This document shows, one piece after another, positions 42,474 through 50,154 of a DNA stretch of 64,000 nt. The notes under the pieces were generated by a model, which saw only the letters and a list, made by a program, of their open reading frames with translations, did no database searches and was not told the DNA's origin. Within the stretch, counting starts at the first letter, position 1; each line of letters begins with the position of its first letter. A program made the position numbers and the translations under genes. This DNA comes from Legionella_C sp963803545 (GTDB lineage: Bacteria; Pseudomonadota; Gammaproteobacteria; Legionellales; Legionellaceae): the NCBI GenBank assembly GCA_963803545.1, contig CAWDMX010000004.1, forward strand, positions 930,001 to 994,000, written 5' to 3'.

Positions 42474-43598
42474 ATGGGTGCCAACCAATCGATACACGGC
42501 GTAGACAAATCCGGTGATTTAGAACGTTATATACACATAGAGAAAAGAAATTTTTTTGGGGTTCAGCAGACAATTACTATTCCCTTGACCAGAGCAACAA
42601 CTGCAATTGAAAAAAACGTACTTGTTGGTTACAACGAAAAAAATATAACCTCCGTCACCTTGTCAGAGGGTATTCAAACGATTGCCTCATCTGCGTTTTC
42701 GGACTGCTCAAGTCTCACTTCGATTACCCTCCCAGAATCACTCACAACGATTGGTAACGCTGCATTTGCGCGCTGCTCAAGTCTCGCTTCGATTACCCTC
42801 CCAGAGTCACTCACAACGATTGGTAGCTATGCATTTTACGGCTGTTCAAGCCTCGCTTCGGTTACCCTCCCAGAGTCACTCACAACGATTGGTAACAATG
42901 CATTTGAGGGCTGCTCAAGTCTCGCTTCGATTACCCTCCCAGAATCACTCACAACGGTCGGTAGCGATGCATTTAGGGGCTGCTCCAGTCTCGCTTCGAT
43001 TACCCTCCCAGAATCACTCACAACGGTCGGTAGATATGCATTTCAGGGCTGCTCAAGTCTCGCTTCGATTACCCTCCCAGAATCACTCACAACGGTCGGT
43101 AGCGATGCATTTAGGGGCTGCTCCAGTCTCGCTTCGATTACCCTCCCAGAATCACTCACAACGATTGGTAGCAATACATTTGCGGGCTGCTCAAGTCTCG
43201 TTTCGATTACCCTCCCAGAGTCACTCACAACGATTGGTAACGATGCATTTGGGGGCTGCTCACGCCTCGCTTCGATTACCCTACCGGAGTCACTCACAAG
43301 AATTGATTTCGATGCGTTTGGGTGTTGCAATGACATAGAGGTAATATATATTAAAACGCGCAACGAGGAGGTCTTTGAACGGATTAGAGGGCTGCTGCCA
43401 GAGCATCTGCGTGGTTTAGCTAAACCATCAAGTCCAGCGAAGTCAGCTCGTAGCGTTATCGATGACGCTAAAGCACCCAATGAACCAACATCCGTTGCTA
43501 GCCTTAACGTTGTTGCTCAGGGTAGGTTGTTTGCTAAAAAAAGCAACGAGGAGCCAGGTAAAGAGGTCGGTGCCTCTTTATCTTGCCCAAAGAACTAA
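42474..43598 (+). CDS. BspA-like leucine-rich repeat protein, 9-repeat copy
   Basis: 374 residues. Head MGANQSIHGVDKSGDLERYI, differing from the paralogues in having Gly at position 2. Then a degenerate unit (ITSVTLSEGIQTIASSAF) and nine near-identical 23-residue units CSSLASITLPESLTTIGSxAF, the cap NDIEVIYIKTRNEEVFERIR and the full tail ending ASLSCPKN. Repeats are 69 bp and so alike in DNA that other frames also stay open. Such solenoids bind proteins. The Gly2/Ser6 start fits the eukaryotic N-myristoylation pattern, hinting at a host-targeted role (inference). Confidence 0.9.
   Translation: MGANQSIHGVDKSGDLERYIHIEKRNFFGVQQTITIPLTRATTAIEKNVLVGYNEKNITSVTLSEGIQTIASSAFSDCSSLTSITLPESLTTIGNAAFARCSSLASITLPESLTTIGSYAFYGCSSLASVTLPESLTTIGNNAFEGCSSLASITLPESLTTVGSDAFRGCSSLASITLPESLTTVGRYAFQGCSSLASITLPESLTTVGSDAFRGCSSLASITLPESLTTIGSNTFAGCSSLVSITLPESLTTIGNDAFGGCSRLASITLPESLTRIDFDAFGCCNDIEVIYIKTRNEEVFERIRGLLPEHLRGLAKPSSPAKSARSVIDDAKAPNEPTSVASLNVVAQGRLFAKKSNEEPGKEVGASLSCPKN
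42703..43323 (+). repeat. Nine tandem 69-bp LRR units
   Basis: Each unit carries the core TCGATTACCCTCCCAGA. Segments 42907-43025 and 43045-43163 are identical over 119 bp at an offset of two units (138 bp), showing recent duplication or gene conversion inside the array. Confidence 0.9.
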
Positions 43599-43647
43599 AA
43601 TAGGCTCAGACAGGTTTTAAACGGCTCTTGCGGATTTTTCAACCGCG

Positions 43648-43810
43648 CCCCCTGCCCGCACCGGGGAGCGGCAGGCAAGGGGAATAGTTGCTCGATAAAT
43701 CGCCATAACGAGGAGCCGGGTGAAGAGGTCGGTGCCTCTTTATCTTCCCCAAAGAACCAAAATAGGATCAAATAAGTTTTAAACAGCTCTTGCGGATTTT
43801 TCAACTACTT
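43648..43810 (+). repeat. Duplicated LRR 3' flank with second tail relic
   Basis: Repeats the GC-rich flank (43648-43705), then jumps to AACGAGGAGCCGGGTGAAGA (43708), a copy of the LRR tail coding NEEPGEEVGASLSSPKN, followed again by the 3' flank (CTCTTGCGGATTTTTCAAC). A partial tandem duplication of the gene end. Confidence 0.75.
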
Positions 43811-43819
43811 CCCTTAAGA

Positions 43820-43904
43820 CTTAATGTGTACGTAAACCGTTTTTTCAGACAACATTTTAAATGGTTTTGTTATTAAATTGTTTGGGTAGTGAAGAAGTAA
43901 AAAG
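43820..43904 (+). mobile_element. One end of the element also seen at 33127-33382
   Basis: TTAATGTGTACGTAAACC followed by CAGACAACATTTTAAATGG and AGTGAAGAAGTAAAAAG matches the end of the 256-bp element read on its minus strand. It breaks off at the IS6-family remnant, so this copy is interrupted. Confidence 0.65.
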
Positions 43905-44160
43905 GGCTCCGTTGCAAAAAATCCAAATAAGCTCAACTAAATAAATTAGAAATGAACTGGAACTCAAACGGCTTGTCAATCAAAAGACTTTAAATGGCGC
44001 CATTTTCAAAATGCGTACGCTGGTACTGTTAATACGGCATTAGTTATCGAGTTTTAGAAGAAATGATGGCAGAGCGAGGTGTGATTGTCTATCATACGAC
44101 GTTTTATAGTTGGGTACAGCATTATGCTCCTTAGCTTAAAAAGAATCGAACAACGGAGCC
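43905..44160 (+). mobile_element. IS6-family remnant with both ends, transposase decayed
   Basis: Ends GGCTCCGTTG (43905-43914) and its complement (44151-44160) match IS6/IS26-type terminal repeats. Between them are transposase N-terminal pieces in shifting frames: FKWRHFQ, then RWYC, YGISYRVLEEMMAERG and TTFYSWVQHYAP, with several stops. The catalytic domain is deleted. About 256 bp remain of a normally ~800-bp element. No 8-bp target duplication was found. Confidence 0.78.
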
Positions 44161-44177
44161 GGTTTTAAGATAACTAA

Positions 44178-44675
44178 ATGAAAATAAAATATATCTTCAT
44201 GGTATCGCTTTTGTATATTATTCAGCCGTCTATATCAAGCGTGTTTGCACTAAGCAAATCACATAGTTCGTTAAAATATTTCTACTTACCCGATACCATT
44301 GTTGAAAGTTTGGTATCTCACTCTAACGGAATCAATTATTAAGGCATATATCCATTTACCAAAAAATTATGGGGTATTTATCAGGCATTATCCAATTATT
44401 CACTTGATGCCGATTACAGCTTTTTATTAGTAAAACAAATTATTGAACACCTTTCAGATAGAAATAGAATTGAGCAATATATTTAGTTGGAATTGCTTAT
44501 GCCGATTTTGAATATAAAAAAAACAGAACAAGGGATTATAGGCCTAGCTTTGTAAGTAGTGGTGGTTATGGATCCAAATATCAGAAATATTCAGGTGACG
44601 CTAAAAAATTCTATCGATTTATTAATAATGAGCTAATGACCTATCTGTCCGAGGGTAATCGTCCCTAAAAATAAT
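44178..44675 (+). pseudogene. Alpha/beta-hydrolase (esterase) gene, 5' part, frameshifted
   Basis: Begins MKIKYIFMVSLLYIIQPSIS (a probable signal peptide). After a stop at the end of SNGINY the homology resumes: SLDADYSFLLVKQIIEHLSD, RNRIEQYI, then in another frame VGIAYADFEYKKNRTRDYRP and DAKKFYRFINNELMTYLSE. This order is that of the esterase D/IroE-like (PF00756-type) family. At ~44660 it runs into an IS3-family element; the remainder is at 45841-46257. Confidence 0.75.
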
Positions 44676-44724
44676 TGATGCCAAAAGTAGAATTTTCTCG
44701 TACCCTTTACGCAGGAGATTCTGC

Positions 44725-44988
44725 ATGAAAAAATCAAAATTTAGTGACAGTCAAATTATGTCGATCATCAAGCAAAGTGAAGCATGCGTACCTGTTCCAG
44801 AACTTTGTCGTGAACATGGCATGAGTTCAGCAACGTTTTATAAATGGCGTGCAAAATATGGTGGCCTGGACTTGCCGATGATGACCCGACTAAAAGAGCT
44901 CGAGTCTGAAAATGCCCGTTTGAAGAAGATGTACGCTGAAGAGCGCCTAAAATCTGAGATTCTTCGCGAGGTGCTTGAAAAAAAGTAG
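44725..44988 (+). CDS. IS3-family transposase OrfA
   Basis: 87 residues. Helix-turn-helix region FSDSQIMSIIKQSEACVPVP, ELCREHGMSSATFYKWRAKY and a leucine-zipper-like coil (LKELESENARLKKMYAEERL). SD CAGGAG upstream. It ends at TAG 44986, immediately after the slippery heptamer, so the full transposase is an OrfA-OrfB fusion. Confidence 0.9.
   Translation: MKKSKFSDSQIMSIIKQSEACVPVPELCREHGMSSATFYKWRAKYGGLDLPMMTRLKELESENARLKKMYAEERLKSEILREVLEKK
44979..44985 (+). promoter_or_regulatory. -1 ribosomal frameshift site A AAA AAG
   Basis: Codons AAA AAG directly before the OrfA stop TAG. A -1 slip enters the frame KKVVKPSSRKQLAQKAVQEK that continues without a stop into OrfB. Confidence 0.75.
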
Positions 44989-45026
44989 TTAAGCCATCCA
45001 GTCGAAAGCAGCTTGCACAGAAAGCC

Positions 45027-45812
45027 GTGCAGGAAAAATTTATCTCCGTACGGATGGCCTGTTGTTTATTTAGCATTAGTGAAACTTGCTATCGTTACCA
45101 ATTGAAGCTGAATGATGAAAATGCTCATATTGCAGACTGGTTGTTGCGTTTGACTAAAAATAATCGCAATTGGGGTTTTGGCCTTTGTTTTTTATATTTG
45201 CGTAACGTTAAAGGTTACAAATGGAACCATAAGCGTGTTTATCGTATTTATAGAGAGCTCGAGCTGAATTTAAGAATCAAACCCAAAAAGCGGTTAATTA
45301 GGGAAAAGCCAGAGGCGCTAACGGTTCCTCAAGCAATAAACGAATGCTGGTCAATGGATTTTATGCATGATCAGTTACAAAACGGGCGTAGTTATCGTTT
45401 ATTTAACGTGATTGATGACTTCAATCGAGAAGGCCTTACCATTGAAGCTGACTTCTCTTTGCCTGCTGAGCGTGTGATTAGGGCGCTTGATCAGGTTATT
45501 GAGTGGCGTGGTAAGCCTTTTCAGATACGTTGTGATAATGGACCTGAATATATCAGTCACTTGCTTACACAATGGGCTGAAAAACACAAAATAACGCTAT
45601 TGTTTATTCAGCCAGGCAACCCACAACAAAATGCCTATGTTGAGCGTTATAACAGAACCGTACGATATGATTGGTTAAACCAGTATTTATTTAGTACGAT
45701 CGAGGAAGTTCAGAATATGGCCACAAAATGGTTGTGGTCTTATAACAACGAACGGCCTAACATGGCAATTGGAGGTATACCGCCCAGACAAAAACTGAAA
45801 TTAGTAGCTTAG
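45027..45812 (+). CDS. IS3-family transposase OrfB (DDE integrase domain)
   Basis: 261 residues from its first ATG-like start, but the frame is continuous from 44985, where -1 frameshifting joins it to OrfA. DDE residues: Asp in ECWSMDFMHDQL, Asp in QIRCDNGPEYIS, Glu in QNAYVERYNRTVR; Arg/Lys after the Glu also present. Ends WSYNNERPNMAIGGIPPRQ. Fits the IS407/IS51-like group of IS3. No disabling mutation seen. Confidence 0.9.
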   Translation: MQEKFISVRMACCLFSISETCYRYQLKLNDENAHIADWLLRLTKNNRNWGFGLCFLYLRNVKGYKWNHKRVYRIYRELELNLRIKPKKRLIREKPEALTVPQAINECWSMDFMHDQLQNGRSYRLFNVIDDFNREGLTIEADFSLPAERVIRALDQVIEWRGKPFQIRCDNGPEYISHLLTQWAEKHKITLLFIQPGNPQQNAYVERYNRTVRYDWLNQYLFSTIEEVQNMATKWLWSYNNERPNMAIGGIPPRQKLKLVA

Positions 45813-45840
45813 TTTCTACTTTTAGCGTCAGTTAAAAATG

Positions 45841-46257
45841 GGGGGATTACCCGAGCATTACCGAATTAAACAAAACTCTACTTTTGTTGGACACTCTTTT
45901 GGTGGATTATTTGGTATATGGTTATTATTATATCATCCTGAAGCATTTAATAATTACATTATAATTTAGTCCTTCTCTTTGGTATGATAATTATTTGCTT
46001 TTAAAAAATGCTAAAAATAGACAGACCTTTTCTGTAAAGAGCCCTCTTAAATTGATGCTTTTTATTGGAGAAAAAGAAAACGCCGAGAATTATAGAATGG
46101 TTGATAACTTGAATAATTTAAATATTATAATAAACAAAAAACCGCATCAAAATTTGATAATTACCACGAAAATTATACTTAATATGGATCACGACACTGT
46201 ATTTCCTAGCGCTGTAACATTGGGACTTATGAAACAGACTTTAAAGATAGCTAATTA
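45841..46257 (+). pseudogene. Esterase gene, 3' part beyond the IS3 element
   Basis: Frame LPEHYRIKQNSTFVGHSFGG with the nucleophile elbow GHSFGG (catalytic Ser), then FGIWLLLYHPEAFNNYI; a frameshift near 45965 leads to SPSLWYDNYLLLKNAKN and the end MDHDTVFPSAVTLGLMKQTL holding the catalytic His. An ATG at 45995 heads an 87-residue frame that is only this fragment. Continuation of 44178-44675, split by the IS. Confidence 0.75.
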
Positions 46258-46319
46258 ATCTCATTGCCATTGTGGGCGGGATATGCGGGAAAACCTCATG
46301 AACGAAAACTACCAAACCC

Positions 46320-46829
46320 TTATAGTTCAGCCTGCCTTATATGCCCTAGCCGGTTTACTATAATTTTTTTATCAACCGTCGCTTTATTTTTTACGGTAAA
46401 ACTACCACTTAAGGCGGATTGACTTAGGCGTGGAGCGAATAATAAATACTGCTTCGAGATAAAACCATTCCACTCTACGTTTAATCCAGAGCAATTCCAT
46501 TGCCACTGGTGTAAAATTTGCGCCGTTTCTGAAAACCTATGCTGCGTGTTGTCTTTTAACAACACTATTCCATACGACCATGAATCAGCCACTAAAGGAG
46601 TTATTAATAATGTTTCATTGGTTGCTAAAGCGGTTGTACGAGCCATGAGAACCGCATTTTCAATTTCTGCGACCACCTTTGCCCGGTAGCTTTTATGTAC
46701 TAAGGATTGGCCAATAGGTATACCGAAAAAACTGAGCAAGCCGATGATAGTGAGTACTACCAATAACTCCGCTAGGGTAAATCCCGAAAATTTAAAATAT
46801 CGCTGCACGCCGCATTTTTCGAGTATCAC
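46320..46829 (-). CDS. GspH/FimT-type minor pseudopilin
   Basis: 169 residues. A short leader ends with the prepilin peptidase site FSG-FTLAELLVVLTIIGLL, with the conserved Glu5 of the mature protein. The remainder is the GspH/FimT globular domain (VVAEIENAVLMARTTALATN; SWSYGIVLLKD). FimT/FimU prime type IV pilus assembly; GspH primes the type II pseudopilus. Which system it serves is not decided by the sequence; a lone fimT-like gene is common. It overlaps the udg gene by 4 nt and is co-transcribed with it. Confidence 0.88.
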   Translation of the reverse strand: MILEKCGVQRYFKFSGFTLAELLVVLTIIGLLSFFGIPIGQSLVHKSYRAKVVAEIENAVLMARTTALATNETLLITPLVADSWSYGIVLLKDNTQHRFSETAQILHQWQWNCSGLNVEWNGFISKQYLLFAPRLSQSALSGSFTVKNKATVDKKIIVNRLGHIRQAEL

Positions 46830-47512
46830 GCCTTAACACAATCCGCAGCAGACGCTACTAGGAATTTTTTTATGCGTAATAAATCGCTGTATGCAAACGA
46901 TTTATCGCGAGGGTTACGCAACAAATATTCGGGGTGATAACTGATTACACAAGGGATCTCTTCATAATAGTGCACGGTTTGCCGCATGGCGTTTAACGTG
47001 AGCTTTTTACTAAGAATAAACTGACCGGCCAACCGCCCTAAACTTACTATTAGTTTTGGTGCTACCGCCGCAATTTGTTGCTTCAAATAAGAGCTGCATT
47101 CCTCAATCTCAAGGGTTGTGGGGTCGCGACTGTCAGGAGGCATACATTTAATAATGTTGGCAATGTAGACCTCATCGCGACACAACCCGATGCTTTGCAA
47201 CATTTTATCCAATAAATCCCCCGCTTTTCCAGCAAATGCTAAGCCTAATTCATCCTCATACAAACCGGGGGCTTCTCCAATTATCAGCAAGTCGGCTTCA
47301 GAATTACCGCCTCCAAAAACCGTTTGGGTTCTGCTCATGTGCAGCGGACATTTCACACATTGAGCCGCATCCTTCGCTAAATCATGCAAATATTTCTTAG
47401 CGTTTTTACGCTCCTGCCAAACCTCAATACCCATCTGTTGTAAATAATACTCGCGCATATTTTTAAAATAAGTTGTAGAAATCGCTCGATAATACACTAA
47501 ATGCAGCCGCAT
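46826..47512 (-). CDS. Family 4 (Fe-S) uracil-DNA glycosylase
   Basis: Removes uracil from DNA. 228 residues; the first ~18 may not be native, as MREYYLQQMGIEVW (ATG 47458) is where similarity starts. Fe-S ligands in CVKCPLH (two Cys), then CMPPDSRDPTTLEIEEC (two more Cys). Motif A is LIIGEAPGLYEDELGLAFAG, motif B SYHPEYLLRNP. Family 4 enzymes are often annotated as phage SPO1 polymerase-related. Followed on the same strand by the pseudopilin gene with a 4-nt overlap, despite unrelated roles. Confidence 0.92.
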   Translation of the reverse strand: MRLHLVYYRAISTTYFKNMREYYLQQMGIEVWQERKNAKKYLHDLAKDAAQCVKCPLHMSRTQTVFGGGNSEADLLIIGEAPGLYEDELGLAFAGKAGDLLDKMLQSIGLCRDEVYIANIIKCMPPDSRDPTTLEIEECSSYLKQQIAAVAPKLIVSLGRLAGQFILSKKLTLNAMRQTVHYYEEIPCVISYHPEYLLRNPRDKSFAYSDLLRIKKFLVASAADCVKA

Positions 47513-47558
47513 AAATATCCAAGCTTTTTATGATTTGTTTTTAAAAAATAGCCGCTTT

Positions 47559-47577
47559 GTTTACAGAGCCTGTAAAC
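47559..47577 (-). terminator. Short hairpin after the symporter gene
   Basis: 8-bp stem GTTTACAG/CTGTAAAC with a 3-nt loop. On the minus strand, 9 bp further on, there is a run of T (47541-47548 region). Weak terminator candidate between the symporter and udg. Confidence 0.35.
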
Positions 47578-47630
47578 CCTGACAAGCCCCCTCTTTTAAC
47601 AGGAGGCGCGCCTGCGCGGTTGGGTGCTGC

Positions 47631-48848
47631 TTACGTTGGATTTACGGCCGCCATTTTTTTATCTACAACAATAGTAACGCACGCATCCGACCAAACATTA
47701 AGCGCGGTTTCCAACATATCAATTAAGCTATAAAACGGTAAAATTATTCCCATTAAGCTTATCGGTACGTTCATACTGGCTAATAAGCTGGCGCTTAGGA
47801 AAAAACAGCCCATGGGAACACCCGCGTTTCCAATGGCGGCAATCGTGGCGATAAACACCCACAAAATCATCATTGGAAGTGAAATTGCCAAGCCGTTATT
47901 TTGCATCAGATAAATGACCGTGGTAAAAATAAAAGCCGCGCATCCATTCATGTTTAAACTGGTGCATAAGGGCAAAATAAAACGACTGACGGCGGGTTTA
48001 ACCTTCAAATTGGTTTCTATCGTTTCCATTGTAACCGGCAGCGTGCCTACGGAAGATTTAGAGAAGAAAGCCAAGGAGAGAGCCGGTAGCATGCCCCGCA
48101 TAGCTGTATACGGTTTAATTTTGCAAAACTTGAGCCATAAAGGAAGAAAAACAAAACCTTGCAATAAATTTGCAAGAACGATTACCAGTAAATACTGACC
48201 TATTCCTTTCAAATCCATCCCACTGCGAAACTGCTCCACCGTAGTACTTATAAAACCAAAAAGACCAATAGGTATTATTGCAATAACCCAACTGGTAATG
48301 ATTAAAAAAACACCATGCGCGCCCTTAAAAAATGCGCTTATAGAAGCTTTTGCAAGTGGGTCGGGAATATAACGAATCGCTAAACCCACCAAAATTCCTA
48401 AGAATAGAACCGACATAACTTGTTGTTCAAGAAAAGGCGAAAAAACAGTCGATGGAATCAAACTTTCAATATGCTGGAAATAACTAACTTGATGAACAAC
48501 CGGTTTAACCGATGAAATAAGTGGATTAACCAATGCTGGCTGAATAATAACGTATAAAAAGAAACTAATAGTTGCGGCAAAAACGGTTGTCGCAAGCGTA
48601 TAAGTTATAGCCCGACGCCAAATCCCTCGCATCTCCCCTTCGGCTGAATAATTGGAAAGTGTAACGATGATGGATAAAGCAATAATTGGCAAACTAATGC
48701 ATTTAAATATTCGGATAAAAATATCCGCAATGACTGCGCCAAGTTTGTGCAGCCAAACGATGTCCGAATAACCGCTTAAAACGCCTAAACCAATCATTAG
48801 GGTGTAGATAAATATAGGAGCCGTGTACATTTTTTTTCTATTTGTCAT
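47631..48848 (-). CDS. Dicarboxylate/amino acid:cation symporter (DAACS family)
   Basis: 405 residues, ~8 membrane helices plus re-entrant loops, of the glutamate/C4-dicarboxylate symporter family. Seen: IFKCISLPIIALSIIVTLSN, the re-entrant loop LAFFSKSSVGTLPVTMETI (in relatives usually serine-rich, AFSTSSSAATLP), and SLNMNGCAAFIFTTVIYLM (the NMDGT-like motif, here NMNGC). The altered NMDGT and serine-rich motif suggest a substrate other than standard glutamate or aspartate. Single gene. Confidence 0.88.
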   Translation of the reverse strand: MTNRKKMYTAPIFIYTLMIGLGVLSGYSDIVWLHKLGAVIADIFIRIFKCISLPIIALSIIVTLSNYSAEGEMRGIWRRAITYTLATTVFAATISFFLYVIIQPALVNPLISSVKPVVHQVSYFQHIESLIPSTVFSPFLEQQVMSVLFLGILVGLAIRYIPDPLAKASISAFFKGAHGVFLIITSWVIAIIPIGLFGFISTTVEQFRSGMDLKGIGQYLLVIVLANLLQGFVFLPLWLKFCKIKPYTAMRGMLPALSLAFFSKSSVGTLPVTMETIETNLKVKPAVSRFILPLCTSLNMNGCAAFIFTTVIYLMQNNGLAISLPMMILWVFIATIAAIGNAGVPMGCFFLSASLLASMNVPISLMGIILPFYSLIDMLETALNVWSDACVTIVVDKKMAAVNPT

Positions 48849-49038
48849 TGCGCGTGCCTCAAAGTTTTTTTAAAAATAGGATGGAACTACGTTTGAGTTA
48901 GCAACAACAGCGGAGGAAGGAGAGAAAGCGATTAAAACTAAGATAGGATTTAATAAAATTTTTCATAAAACCTTAGGTAGATTTAGATATTTTATAAAGT
49001 AACTACGCATTTTATCAAATTTTGTATTTTAACACAAG

Positions 49039-50142
49039 CTAGAGCGTTGGATTATACCAATCAAACAAGGGCAATTGCCGCCTATCCTCTGCACCTTCGT
49101 GCTTTAGTTTCACCCCAATACCCAACAATCTAACGGGCCTATTGTTGCGTGTAAATCCCTGTTGTATGAGTTGAACCAAAACCCGCATATCCAGACAGGG
49201 ATGCACCTGCTCGACGGTCGTTTGTTGAAAATTAGTGAATTTTATTTTCACAAAAATCGTACGTACCGCCGCCAAGCTTCCTGCGCGTTGTATGCGCGCT
49301 TCAAGACGCTTGAGCAGCTCAGGCAATGCATTGATACAGGCATCGATAGTCGGCAGGTCCTTAGAATAAGTTTCCTCTACGCTAATTGATTTTCGAATTC
49401 GCTTAGGATTAACCGGTCGATTGTCTATTCCACGTGCCAGCTCATAAAGCCTCGCACCCATAATTCCAAACTCACGCGCCAGGTACTCAATCGACAATTG
49501 CTGCAAATCAGAACAGTTTTTAATATTGCTGCGATGCAGACTTTCCTCCATTTTCGGCCCTACTCCGTAAAGTTTTCGCACCGGCAACAGCCTCATAAAA
49601 GCACCTATTTCATGAGGCATTATAACCATTTGTCCGTTTGGCTTGTGCCAGTCGCTTGCAATTTTAGCAAGACTTTTATTAGGAGCAATTCCGGCGCTTG
49701 CGGTAAGTTTGCGGGTCTGAAAAATTCGACGCCGAATTTCCTGCGCTATCCATGTAGCGCTTCCCTTACAAAGGGTTGAATGGGTTACATCCAAATAAGC
49801 TTCATCCAAAGATAAAGGCTCGACAATATTGGTATACTCGTCAAATATAGTTCGAATAAAGCTGCTTTCTTCTTGATATACCGACATCCGTACCGGCTGC
49901 ACTACCAGTTGGCGACACAACTTGAGAGCTTGCGCGGTCGGCATGGCCGAATGCACTCCGTATTTTCGCGCCTCGTAATTACAGGTGGCAATAACGCCCC
50001 GATTTTTAGTATCACCACCCACGGCTACAGGCTTATTGGCAAGCTCTGGAAAATCACGCATTTCTATTGCCGCATAAAAACAATCCATATCAATATGAAT
50101 AATCTTACGGGCAATCGGGGGTTCGCGCGTGCTAGTGGGCAT
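49039..50142 (-). CDS. dinB: DNA polymerase IV
   Basis: Y-family translesion polymerase, 367 residues. Catalytic residues in IIHIDMDCFYAAIEMRDFPE (first Asp) and SLDEAYLDVT (Asp-Glu). YEARKYGVHSAMPTAQALKL, then TASAGIAPNKSLAKIASDW and the little-finger domain (RKSISVEETYSKDL). The C-terminus ends RRQLPLFDWYNPTL, where QLPLF fits the beta-clamp binding motif. In E. coli dinB is LexA controlled; no CTGT-N8-ACAG box is visible upstream. Confidence 0.96.
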   Translation of the reverse strand: MPTSTREPPIARKIIHIDMDCFYAAIEMRDFPELANKPVAVGGDTKNRGVIATCNYEARKYGVHSAMPTAQALKLCRQLVVQPVRMSVYQEESSFIRTIFDEYTNIVEPLSLDEAYLDVTHSTLCKGSATWIAQEIRRRIFQTRKLTASAGIAPNKSLAKIASDWHKPNGQMVIMPHEIGAFMRLLPVRKLYGVGPKMEESLHRSNIKNCSDLQQLSIEYLAREFGIMGARLYELARGIDNRPVNPKRIRKSISVEETYSKDLPTIDACINALPELLKRLEARIQRAGSLAAVRTIFVKIKFTNFQQTTVEQVHPCLDMRVLVQLIQQGFTRNNRPVRLLGIGVKLKHEGAEDRRQLPLFDWYNPTL

Positions 50143-50154
50143 TGGTAACTGTTC

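Larger units (their letters stand above)
44676..45830 (+). mobile_element. IS3-family element inserted in an esterase gene
   Basis: Inner ends TGATGCCAAAAGTAGAA (from 44676) and the complement of TGACGCTAAAAGTAGAA (to 45830) match at 15 of 17 positions. Weaker similarity extends a further ~12-15 bp outward on both sides (CCCTAAAAATAAT versus CCATTTTTAAC), so the true tips may lie near 44664 and 45842. Contains orfA and orfB joined by a slippery site. No clear target duplication. Confidence 0.82.

Noticed and set aside
42703..43323. CRISPR-like regular repeats
   Set aside because: Units are contiguous 69-bp coding LRR repeats without spacers, and no cas genes are present.
42682..43480. Long alternative-frame ORFs on both strands across the LRR genes (also 41633-42182)
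   Set aside because: They arise because the 69-bp units are multiples of three and nearly identical, so every frame stays open. The LRR frame has a promoter, start, recognised repeat pattern and paralogues; the others do not.
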